Shown here: positions 35,453 to 42,134 of the stretch, piece by piece
Position numbering within the stretch: the first letter of the stretch is position 1
Layout of the letters: each line of letters starts with the position of its first letter
NCBI GenBank assembly: GCA_964646815.1
Contig: CAZYFH010000009.1
Span: forward strand, 1-64,000
Direction of reading: 5' to 3'
DNA length: 64,000 nt
Source: CAZYFH01 sp964646815
GTDB taxonomy: Bacteria > Acidobacteriota > Vicinamibacteria > Vicinamibacterales > UBA8438
The notes under the pieces: generated by a model
Database searches by the model: none
Told to the model about the DNA's origin: nothing
Seen by the model: the letters and a program-made list of their open reading frames with translations, nothing else
Program-made: the position numbers and the translations under genes

Positions 35453-35725
35453 GTGATCCTGGCCAAGGTCGTCGGGACCGTTGTCGCGACGCGCAAGGAC
35501 GAGCGGTTGGTGAGCCAGAAGCTCCTCTTGGCCCAGCCAATCGACCCGGACGGCAGGTCCAAGGGCAACCATCTCGTGGCGGTCGACACCGTTGACGCCG
35601 GTGGCGGCGACACGGTGCTCATCGTCAGTGGGAGCTCCGCGCGAATGGCCGCCGATCTTAAGGACCTGCCGGTGGATGCCGCTATCGTCGGCATCGTCGA
35701 CAACGTCGAAGTCACGGAGCGCTGA
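35453..35725 (+). CDS. Microcompartment vertex protein, EutN/CcmL family (BMC-P), first
   Basis: A 90-residue pentameric vertex protein starting at GTG 35453, four bases after the BMC-H stop. Family pattern: ILAKVVGTVVATRKDERLVSQKLLLAQPID, HLVAVDTVDAGGGDTVLIVSGSSAR and PVDAAIVGIVDNVEV. Five copies close a vertex of the shell. It is the first of three paralogues in a row, each 88-101 residues long. Confidence 0.95.
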   Translation: MILAKVVGTVVATRKDERLVSQKLLLAQPIDPDGRSKGNHLVAVDTVDAGGGDTVLIVSGSSARMAADLKDLPVDAAIVGIVDNVEVTER

Positions 35726-35730
35726 CTCGA

Positions 35731-35997
35731 ATGCAACTCGCGCAAGTCATCGGCACCGTCGTCGCGACGCGCAAGGACCCTCGACTTGCCGGGCACACGC
35801 TGTTGCTGCTCGCGCCAGACGGTCAGGTTAGCGGACGTCCCATCGTCGCGGTCGACTCGGTCGGCGCCGGGCCCGGCGAAACGGTGTTCTTCGCCCGGGG
35901 TCGTGAAGCGTCGTTCCCGTTCTTGCCGGAGCAGGTGCCCACCGACGTCAGCATCATCGGGATCGTCGACCACACGTCGTTCGACCCAAGCGCATAG
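35731..35997 (+). CDS. Microcompartment vertex protein, EutN/CcmL family (BMC-P), second
   Basis: An 88-residue BMC-P paralogue starting five bases after the first: MQLAQVIGTVVATRKDPRLAGHTLLLLAPDG, VAVDSVGAGPGETVFFARGREASF and DVSIIGIVDHTSF. It differs from its neighbours mainly in the loop before the final strand (ASFPFLPEQVPTD). Having three vertex proteins in one locus suggests specialised vertices or regulated shell closure. Confidence 0.94.
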   Translation: MQLAQVIGTVVATRKDPRLAGHTLLLLAPDGQVSGRPIVAVDSVGAGPGETVFFARGREASFPFLPEQVPTDVSIIGIVDHTSFDPSA

Positions 35998-36011
35998 CGC
36001 GAGGAACCCGC

Positions 36012-36317
36012 GTGCAAATTGCCGAGGTGACAGGGACGGTGGTCGCGACCCGGAAGAACGAGAAGCTCGAGGGCGCCAAACTGCTATTGGTGACGCCCAT
36101 CGACGGGCACGGTGGCGTTCAGGGCGCGCCGCTCCTGGCCATCGATGCCGCCCAGGCCGGGGTCGGCGACCGGGTGCTCGTGGTGCTGGAGGGGCGCGCA
36201 GCGGTTACCGCCCTCCGTCGCCGAGCGGCACCGGTCGATGCCGCCATTGTTGGCGTTGTCGATCATGTCCATCTGGATCAGTCCGCTCGCGGTCGCCGTC
36301 GTGGGACCGTGCCGTGA
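36012..36317 (+). CDS. Microcompartment vertex protein, EutN/CcmL family (BMC-P), third
   Basis: A 101-residue BMC-P paralogue, GTG start at 36012: MQIAEVTGTVVATRKNEKLEGAKLLLVTPIDGHG, LLAIDAAQAGVGDRVLVVLEGRAAV and APVDAAIVGVVDHVHL, followed by a short Arg-rich tail. The tail may be due to read-on into the next gene's start, since its TGA overlaps the next GTG by four bases. Confidence 0.94.
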   Translation: MQIAEVTGTVVATRKNEKLEGAKLLLVTPIDGHGGVQGAPLLAIDAAQAGVGDRVLVVLEGRAAVTALRRRAAPVDAAIVGVVDHVHLDQSARGRRRGTVP

Positions 36318-36565
36318 GCGACGACGACCTGCGGGCCGTCATCGATGCCGCAATCCAGCGTCACCTCGCCTCGCGCCGCGCCTCGGACAAGGTGCGTGCC
36401 GCGGCAGCCGAACCGGCGCGGCTGGCGCGCATCGCTCCGGTCCAGATGCACGCCAGCCACGCCCAGTTCCCCGTGACGGACGGTGAGGCGAAGGGCGGCG
36501 CCTGTGTGATCGAGCCGGCGGTAACCTGCGTGCAGTCCGGTCATTGCCGGTCGCGTGGTCACTAG
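36314..36565 (+). CDS. Unknown 83-residue protein with encapsulation-like N-terminal helix and Cys/His tail
   Basis: Starts at GTG 36314, overlapping the last BMC-P stop (GTGA), so it is co-translated with the shell genes. Residues 2-20 (SDDDLRAVIDAAIQRHLAS) should form an amphipathic helix like microcompartment encapsulation peptides, and they align with the aldolase tail. An Ala/Arg-rich linker follows, then a compact tail with Cys64, Cys72, Cys78, His77 and His83 in CVIEPAVTCVQSGHCRSRGH. Such spacing could bind a metal or iron-sulfur cluster. No known family was recognised. The stop codon falls at the left end of a foldback element, so the original C-terminus could have been cut. Confidence 0.7.
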   Translation: MSDDDLRAVIDAAIQRHLASRRASDKVRAAAAEPARLARIAPVQMHASHAQFPVTDGEAKGGACVIEPAVTCVQSGHCRSRGH

Positions 36566-36728
36566 GGTCTGTATCGGGTGAATCGGTAGTGGTCACCGGC
36601 GCCCGGCTGACAAGGCGCGACGAGGGAGCGTACACATCGTGTGTGACCCCGCTGAGGAGTGGTCCGGTGCCGTCCTTTGCGGGATGTCCCGCCCGGTGAG
36701 TGCTATTGATTCCCCCGATACAAGCCAC
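36564..36728. mobile_element. Foldback (MITE-like) element, copy 1
   Basis: A non-coding element of about 160 bases. Its ends are inverted repeats: CTGTATCGGGTGAATC (36569-36584) against GATTCCCCCGATACA (36708-36722). The inverted match continues inward to about 35-40 bases with gaps. Inside are AAGGCGCGACGAGGGAGC (from 36612) and a GCGGGATGTCCCGC palindrome near 36680. Aligns along its length with 59958-60117. It carries no gene, as expected of a MITE or REP-like element. The left end touches the stop of the microcompartment-locus protein; nth starts 150 bases after the right end. Confidence 0.8.
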
Positions 36729-36879
36729 TCGCCGGAACGGACGATCTGGCTCAGGGCTTCGGGCCCACGGCTCAGGGATGGTGGACTCGCAGCCCAAGGT
36801 TGCAAGCCCTAAGCCCAGGACACATTGCCGGACTCGAATGCGAAGGTCGAATTCTCCTCGCAGGAACGTCGGTCGCGTC

Positions 36880-37518
36880 ATGGGGCGCCTCGGTCGCGCG
36901 ATCGACCGGATGGAAGAGCCGGCTATCGAGAAGATCGCCGATGCGCAGGCGGCCGATCCGTTCCAGGTGCTAGTGGCGACCATGCTGTCGGCGCAGACCA
37001 AGGATGCCGTTACCCTCGATGCCTCCACCCGCCTCTTTCGGAAGGCCCGCACCGCGCGAAGCATGGCTAGGTTGCCGGTGCGCACGCTTGAGCGGCTGAT
37101 CTATCCGGTGAGCTTTTATCGCCATAAGGCGAGACACGTTAAAGAGACGTGCCGGCAACTGCTAGCCCAATTTTGTGGCCGCGTGCCCACGACCATGGAT
37201 GCGCTGCTGACGCTGCCGGGGGTCGGACGCAAGACGGCCAATCTCGTCCTGATCGTCGCGCATCGCAGCGAGGCCAATATCTGCGTCGATACCCACGTGC
37301 ACCGTATTGCAAACCGGCTGGGCTGGGTGGGCACGCGAACGCCAGACAAAACCGAACAGGCGCTCTACGCAGTCGCACCTCGGCGGTGGTGGTCGTCGAT
37401 CAACCGGTATCTGGTGACGTGGGGCCAGAACGTCTGTCGTCCGGTGTACCCGCGGTGTGGTGCGTGCGTGGTGCGCGACCAGTGTCCGCAGCTCGGCGTG
37501 ACGCGCGTCGGGCGGTAA
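36880..37518 (+). CDS. nth: Endonuclease III
   Basis: A protein of 212 residues from ATG 36880. Helix-hairpin-helix plus catalytic Lys: LLTLPGVGRKTANLVL; catalytic Asp: ICVDTHVHRIANRLGW. The C-terminal 4Fe-4S cluster ligands are CRPVYPRCGACVVRDQC (C-x6-C-x2-C-x5-C). It is a DNA glycosylase/lyase removing oxidised pyrimidines. The frame is open upstream to 36700, through the foldback element, but those residues are not family-like and were left out. The rest of the gap to the repeat (36729-36879) shows no feature. Confidence 0.95.
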   Translation: MGRLGRAIDRMEEPAIEKIADAQAADPFQVLVATMLSAQTKDAVTLDASTRLFRKARTARSMARLPVRTLERLIYPVSFYRHKARHVKETCRQLLAQFCGRVPTTMDALLTLPGVGRKTANLVLIVAHRSEANICVDTHVHRIANRLGWVGTRTPDKTEQALYAVAPRRWWSSINRYLVTWGQNVCRPVYPRCGACVVRDQCPQLGVTRVGR

Positions 37519-37681
37519 GGGGCGCTGTGTGCCGCGCCTCCGCGCGAGGTCCGCGCACAATTCTTCAGAAACGGGCTCGCCTTGAGGAAGAGCGGTGCCG
37601 CTTTCAGTGACGGGGAGGCTGTCCTCGCCAAAGGCAAACGGTGTCTTCCCGGATGTGTGTGGGCTGCACACAAGCGACCCC

Positions 37682-38570
37682 TCATGGGTGCTCAAGGGGC
37701 AGCACCGTGCCGGTGGCCTTGGTGGCCTCGACGATGTCCTTCAGCTCTGGATAGCGCGCCACCAGTTCGGGTCGATACGCGCCTGGGACCTCCATGCCGA
37801 GTTGATGCTTGAGCACCACGACGTTGGCGACCGCCTTCGCCGAAACGTGGTTGTTGAGGTACAAGTAGAGCTTCCTGACGATGCGGCTGGCGGCGCTGGC
37901 GGTTTCGGCGAACGGTTTCAGCTCGGCCCCCGAGTAGAGGTGGTCGTAGCGTTCCTCCGCTCGCTCATGTCGCCACCACTTTGCCGCGTTTCGACCATGC
38001 ACCGCATGAAGTAGAAGCTAGTCACGTTGGGCAGGTAGTTCCGCGCGATCGAGAACCGGAACTTCGGTTCGTCGATCTTGACCCACGCCGCGCCCATCCG
38101 GTTCAGCCGCGTGACAGTCGACTGGACGTCGTCGCTCCAGCTGCGGTGGCGGAGCTCGACAGCCACCGGATGCTCGATCAGGCTGTCGAGGAGCCACGCG
38201 CGGTGGTCATGTGACCGCGGCTCGTTCTTGAAACTCGAGGGAAAATTGGCCAGGAGCGCGCCGAGCTTTCCCGCGCGCGCCTCCGCCTTGAACATCTCCG
38301 GGTGCGTGAACTTCTAGAAGAGCTTGAGTGAGAACTCGAAGTCCGCCGGCGTCCGTTTGCCCAGGCCTCCGTCACCTCAGGTCGAGGTGTCCCGTAGCAC
38401 CTCGTGTTGATCTCGACTGTGTCGAACCGCTCACCGTAGTACGCCGACTCGTTGAAGCCAGCCGAGCGTCGACCGCGCCCTTTCGGTGGATAGAACAGAC
38501 CGGTCCACGAGCCGGTTCCCGACGGATAGCTTCACCCGCACGTGCCGATCCGGATGTCCTGGCCACTCAC
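37682..38570 (-). pseudogene. DUF72 protein, broken by a nonsense codon and frameshifts
   Basis: On the minus strand a GTG at 38570 opens the typical DUF72 start SGQDIRIGTCG, but the next codon, Trp in GTCGWSYP, is TGA (38534-38532). Further pieces sit in different frames: FEFSLKLF followed by a stop near 38316; then FKAEARAGKLGALLANFPSSFKNEPRSHDHRAWLLDSLIEHPVAVELRHRSW and GAAWVKIDEPKFRFSI (to about 37930); and finally HGRNAAKWWRHERAEERYDHLYSGAEL, KLYLYLNNHVSAKAVANVVVLKHQLG to a stop at 37682. Together they make one DUF72 protein (TIM-barrel, function unknown). At least one nonsense and two frameshift changes, so a pseudogene or a badly assembled patch. Confidence 0.85.
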
Positions 38571-38643
38571 AGATCCGGATTGTCGCACGTCATGTGGCGC
38601 GCGACGAGAATCTTCGCTGCACCCGAGGAAGGCAGACCGTAGA

Positions 38644-39300
38644 ATGTCCGCGAGCAGCATGCTGACACTCAACGAGATCTTCTACTCCATCCAGGGGGAG
38701 TCGACGTACGCCGGCCGGCCGTGTGTCTTCGTGCGGTTGACGGCCTGTGACCTCCGGTGTGCCTGGTGCGACACTCCGTATGCCTTCGACGAAGGCGCGC
38801 CGGTGTCTGTCGATGAGATTCTGACGCGCGTTGACGCGTACAGATGCCCGCTCGTAGAGATCACGGGAGGCGAGCCGCTTCTTCAGGCCGACGTCTATCG
38901 CCTGATGCACCGTCTGCTTGGTGCCCGAAAGACGGTGCTGCTCGAGACCGGAGGCCACCTCGACATCTCTCGGGTGCCGCCGGAGGTCGTCAAGATTGTC
39001 GACGTCAAGTGTCCGGGTAGTGGCGAGGATGCGCGGAACGATTGGGGCAATCTCGATCGCCTGGCGCCTCACGACCAGGTGAAGTTCGTGATCCGGGACC
39101 GGGTCGATTTCGAGTTCGCGCGGTCGGTGGTCGGTCGGTACGAGCTCGCACGCCGCTGCGAGGCCGTGCTGTTCTCGCCGGTGCACGCCGTGCTCAACCC
39201 CGCGACGCTGTCGGCCTGGGTACTTGACGGCCGGGTGCCTGCCCGAGTGCAAGTCCAGCTGCACAAGTATCTGTGGGGTGCCGACACGCGAGGGGTGTGA
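38644..39300 (+). CDS. queE: 7-carboxy-7-deazaguanine synthase QueE
   Basis: A protein of 218 residues. Radical-SAM iron-sulfur site CDLRCAWCDTPYAF (C-x3-C-x2-C); opening LNEIFYSIQGESTYAGRPCVFVRLTAC typical of QueE; SAM-binding VEITGGEPLLQ; later VKIVDVKCPGSGE and HDQVKFVIRDRVDFEFA. It turns carboxy-tetrahydropterin into CDG in the queuosine/deazapurine route. It is followed three bases later by queC. Start at 38644; an ATG at 38659 is an alternative. Confidence 0.95.
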   Translation: MSASSMLTLNEIFYSIQGESTYAGRPCVFVRLTACDLRCAWCDTPYAFDEGAPVSVDEILTRVDAYRCPLVEITGGEPLLQADVYRLMHRLLGARKTVLLETGGHLDISRVPPEVVKIVDVKCPGSGEDARNDWGNLDRLAPHDQVKFVIRDRVDFEFARSVVGRYELARRCEAVLFSPVHAVLNPATLSAWVLDGRVPARVQVQLHKYLWGADTRGV

Positions 39301-39303
39301 CCG

Positions 39304-39987
39304 ATGCGCGAGGCCAGGGAGGCCGTGCTCTTGCTCAGCGGTGGGCTCGATTCCTACAGGGCTGGGCGCCATCGCCCGCCGCGAGGGCTTCCAACTCTCT
39401 GCTCTCACCGTGCGATACGGCCAGCTGCGTGCGGCAGAGGTGGACGCGGCCCGTCGCGTGGCGCGTGCGCTGGACGTGGTTGAACACGTCGTCGTGGAAG
39501 TCGACGTCGCCGCGTTCGGCGGGTCGCCGCTGAGGGGTGACGGCGCGGTGCCCAAGGACCGCGCCCTGAACGATACGAGCATCCCGATCACCTACGTGCC
39601 CGCCCGCAACACCGTGCTGCTCTCGCTCGCCTTGGCATGTGCGGAGGCGCGCGGCGCCCGCGACTTCGTCATCGGGTCAAAGCCCTCGACTACTCGCGGT
39701 GTCCTGACTGTCGCCCGGAGTTGCTCGATGCGTTTGAACGCTTGGTCGCGTTCGGCACCAAGGTGGGCGGCGACGGGGTGGATTTTCGGATCTTTGCCCC
39801 ACTCGTCAACTTGTCGAAGACCGACGTCGTGCGGCGCGGCACCGCACTCGGTGTCGACGCCTGGCTGACCCGCAGCTGCTACGACGTCTCGCCAGACGGC
39901 CGGCCCTACGGACGCTGTGGCAGCTGCGGTCTCCGGGCGAGCGGGTTTGCCGATGCCGGGCTCGTCGATCCCGTGATCGGGTGCTGA
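39304..39987 (+). pseudogene. queC: queC (7-cyano-7-deazaguanine synthase) with two compensating frameshifts
   Basis: The gene starts MREAREAVLLLSGGLDSY, the PP-loop of QueC. Directly after this the frame changes: GAIARREGFQLSALTVRYGQLRAAEVDAARRVARAL, SPLRGDGAVPKDRALNDTSIPITYVPARNTVLLSLALACAEARGARDFVIG lies one frame over. Near 39675 it returns to the first frame: ALDYSRCPDCRPELLDAFERL, FAPLVNLSKTDVVRRGTALGVD, and the zinc Cys set in SCYDVSPDGRPYGRCGSCGLRASGF. The second site lies at a G run (ATCGGGTCAAA), where one G seems lost. Full-length homology remains, so this is either very recent decay or base-calling error in a working gene. The product would make preQ0. Confidence 0.88.
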
Positions 39988-40037
39988 CCCCTGGCCTCTC
40001 CTGACCGAGATTCGTCGGTTCACCCTCATAACCGACT

Positions 40038-40123
40038 GAGGTGTCTTGACCTGAGACACCTCGCTCAGCGAGCGTGATTGCAAGTGTTTACTCAAACAAC
40101 TGATTCTTAAATGGTTAGTTGTT
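40038..40123. promoter_or_regulatory. Two hairpins in an AT-rich intergenic stretch
   Basis: A perfect nine-pair stem GAGGTGTCT (40038-40046) with AGACACCTC (40054-40062), seven-base loop. Shortly after is AACAACT (40095-40101) with AGTTGTT (40117-40123), extendable inward by about three weaker pairs. The gap between queC and the next coding sequence (39988-40210) is markedly AT-rich between 40080 and 40130. The first stem may terminate the queE-queC transcript; the second may be an operator or leader structure. Confidence 0.45.
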
Positions 40124-40210
40124 CATGAGGCGATTGGCACAGACTTTGGCGATGTGTAGGACCGAACGACACGGAGCCTTTGGGTCATCGGGTCCTTTCG
40201 GGGGGGATAG

Positions 40211-40369
40211 ATGTCGAGACAAAGCCAGTTGGTCGCACATAGATTGGCCGGGATGATCGCCACCGTCGGGCTCGTCGCGGGCTTTGCACCAGTCGCGCTG
40301 ATCCAGGGAGGTCCCTCGTCGCCCGCCGTCTGGCGGCGCTACTTGCGGCGCGCGCCAAGCGCGTTGTAA
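40211..40369 (+). CDS. Short secreted-protein N-terminus (possible first part of the 40420 gene)
   Basis: A reading frame of 52 residues from ATG 40211 with a GGGGGG stretch just upstream. MSRQSQLVAHRLAGMIATVGLVAGFAPVALIQGGPSS looks like a signal peptide. The rest (AVWRRYLRRAPSAL) does not look conserved. A +1 or -1 shift near 40320-40360 would join it to an open frame (RRLAALLAARAKRVVTPVPTAVQ) that runs into the protein at 40420, making one secreted protein. On its own it would be a tiny exported peptide. Confidence 0.35.
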   Translation: MSRQSQLVAHRLAGMIATVGLVAGFAPVALIQGGPSSPAVWRRYLRRAPSAL

Positions 40370-40419
40370 CCCCGGTCCCGACCGCTGTTCAGTGCGTCAA
40401 CGTCGTTGGCGTTGCCTGG

Positions 40420-40758
40420 ATGTCGGACCACGAGCCGATTCCGAAGGTGCGCCTGCGTGACATGGTCTCCGGACGTGTGGCGTCCGCGGCGCGCGGCGAC
40501 GTGGACGGCGAGTTCGTCTTCGACGAGGTCGGCGCCGTTACATGTCTCGTCGAGTTGGTCGACCTGGGCGACCGCGTGCAGGCAGTCGGCGAGGTGCTGA
40601 CCGCCATCGCCGGCGAGACGGTGACGACGTTCATTGTACTCTCAAATACGGCGCTTCGAGTCGCGGCGATCCTGGGCATCGCGGCCGCGGTATCGACCGC
40701 TACGACAACGGCTGTGCTCGCAGTTGTTTCCGGCTCCGTTGTCAGCGGCGAGTCGTAG
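40420..40758 (+). CDS. Carboxypeptidase-regulatory-like beta-sandwich fragment
   Basis: 112 residues from ATG 40420, but the frame is open upstream of it. PKVRLRDMVSGRVASAARGDVDGEFVFDEVGAVTCLVELVDLGDRVQAVGEVLTAIAGE follows the pattern of a carboxypeptidase-regulatory-like (CarboxypepD_reg) domain: a surface beta-sandwich with GxFxFxxV and YxVELVD-like strands. A hydrophobic segment (residues 75-105) closes the protein. Similar secreted proteins with a signal peptide, one such domain and a C-terminal hydrophobic stretch occur in Acidobacteriota, from memory. The signal peptide here may be the separate frame at 40211. Confidence 0.5.
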   Translation: MSDHEPIPKVRLRDMVSGRVASAARGDVDGEFVFDEVGAVTCLVELVDLGDRVQAVGEVLTAIAGETVTTFIVLSNTALRVAAILGIAAAVSTATTTAVLAVVSGSVVSGES

Positions 40759-40765
40759 GGGCGCA

Positions 40766-42124
40766 TCAGGATTCTGGGTCGAGCGCGTCGAGCGCGTCGA
40801 GCGCGTCGTCCACCGCGCGCGTGTCGAGCAGGGCAGCGCCCGGTTCATCGCCGTGAACGCCGTACGTATCGTCGCCTGTGCGACCGATGGTAACGACATC
40901 CTCGCCATCGTCGAAATCCACAAAAAACGCGGCTATCGGTGTGTCGACCCCGGTACCGGCACGCGAGTCCATGAAAGACTCGGCGCGCAAAGCGGAAAGC
41001 TGGGCGAGGAGGTCGCCTATGGCGCTTTGATCGACGTCGGCTCCGGGAGGCACGCGGCGCCAAGCCGTGCTGCCCTCGTCCGTGTCGGCCTTCTCGAACG
41101 TGGCGGTGTCGCCATCGCGGTTGACCTCAAGCCGCGTCGCGTTGAACGGACGGAAGGTGAACAGGTCCTTGTCACGATACGTGTCGGCGGGACGTTCGAG
41201 GTCGGCAACGAGGCCGGCCTCGATGGTGAACACGAGTCCATCCCTCGACGCGTCACGCGCATACACGGCCCCATCGGGCGCCTCGCCGCCCACCAGGAGG
41301 GACGCACTCGCGCTCCCCAGGTCGACCGTGACGGTGACACGCGCCGCGTCGAGACCGTTCGGCTCGGAGTCGGCGTCAGCCTCGTTCGTCGCTTCGCGCT
41401 CGATGGACGTCATCTCGGCCGAGCCGATGCGGCCAACGATCCCCTCAACTACGCCGAAATCCGCGCGCGCGTCCCATGGCTCCGCCATCCGCCAGCTGCC
41501 GTCGGCCTTGTCGAGCCGAATCGTGCCGTCCGCAGTGGCGAGCACGAGCCCGTCGACGTCCAGTCGCTCGAAGTCGAGCACGGTCTTGTCGCGGAGATCG
41601 AAGGTGGTCCGGTTGAACGTCGACTCGAGATGGCTCGCGACGAGGAAGACCCGACCGCCGTCATCGGTTTTGGCGTAGCGGTCGCCCCCGGTCGGTGTGG
41701 CATCGCCAATCAGCAGGTGCCGGAGTACAGTGTCATCGGCGGTGCGGAACCCGACATCGATGGTGGGGTCCGACAGCCCGAACGCCGTCAGATCAGCCGA
41801 CTCCGCCTCGACCACCCGCTGGATCTCGAGCGACGCCAGCCCGCCCGCGATCGACGATGCGGTGGTGTCGTCGGCGTCGACCTCGACGGGCGAGCTGATC
41901 GACCATGAGCCGTCCTCTCCGGCGGTCCGCTCGAGGGTGGTCACATCGCCGTTGTCGGCAATGACCTGCAATTCGGTAATGTCGTCCTCCTCGAACCCAA
42001 AGGCCTGTGCGTTGGCTTCGGCCTCCGACGCTGGAGGACGCTCGGATTCGATGAAATAGGCGTAGCCGCCGAGGGCCAGGAAGAGGCCGAACATCACGAG
42101 CGTCGATCGCACGCCCCGCATCAT
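40766..42124 (-). CDS. DUF4340-domain protein of a Gld-type ABC operon
   Basis: A protein of 452 residues. One N-terminal membrane helix (TLVMFGLFLALGGYAYFIES) then a largely beta, acidic, extracytoplasmic region with DUF4340-like repeats: ITELQVIADNGDVTTLERTAGEDGSWSISSPVEVDADDTTASSIAGGLASLE and TVLDFERLDVDGLVLATADGTIRLDKADGSWRMAEPW. The final residues (ALDALDALD) come from a nine-base tandem repeat. DUF4340 proteins regularly follow the Gld-type ABC permease genes; a role in assembling or feeding the transporter is likely but unknown. It is eleven bases after the GldG-like gene. Confidence 0.85.
   Translation of the reverse strand: MMRGVRSTLVMFGLFLALGGYAYFIESERPPASEAEANAQAFGFEEDDITELQVIADNGDVTTLERTAGEDGSWSISSPVEVDADDTTASSIAGGLASLEIQRVVEAESADLTAFGLSDPTIDVGFRTADDTVLRHLLIGDATPTGGDRYAKTDDGGRVFLVASHLESTFNRTTFDLRDKTVLDFERLDVDGLVLATADGTIRLDKADGSWRMAEPWDARADFGVVEGIVGRIGSAEMTSIEREATNEADADSEPNGLDAARVTVTVDLGSASASLLVGGEAPDGAVYARDASRDGLVFTIEAGLVADLERPADTYRDKDLFTFRPFNATRLEVNRDGDTATFEKADTDEGSTAWRRVPPGADVDQSAIGDLLAQLSALRAESFMDSRAGTGVDTPIAAFFVDFDDGEDVVTIGRTGDDTYGVHGDEPGAALLDTRAVDDALDALDALDPES
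40781..40807. repeat. Three tandem copies of GAGCGCGTC
   Basis: Three perfect nine-base units inside the end of the DUF4340 gene, coding for Asp-Ala-Leu repeats on the minus strand. Likely to vary in copy number by slippage. Confidence 0.8.
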
Positions 42125-42134
42125 CGGATCTCAG

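Noticed and set aside
38571..38643. preQ1 riboswitch before queE
   Set aside because: No pseudoknot-like pattern with the expected A-rich tail; only 70 bases of GC-rich sequence.
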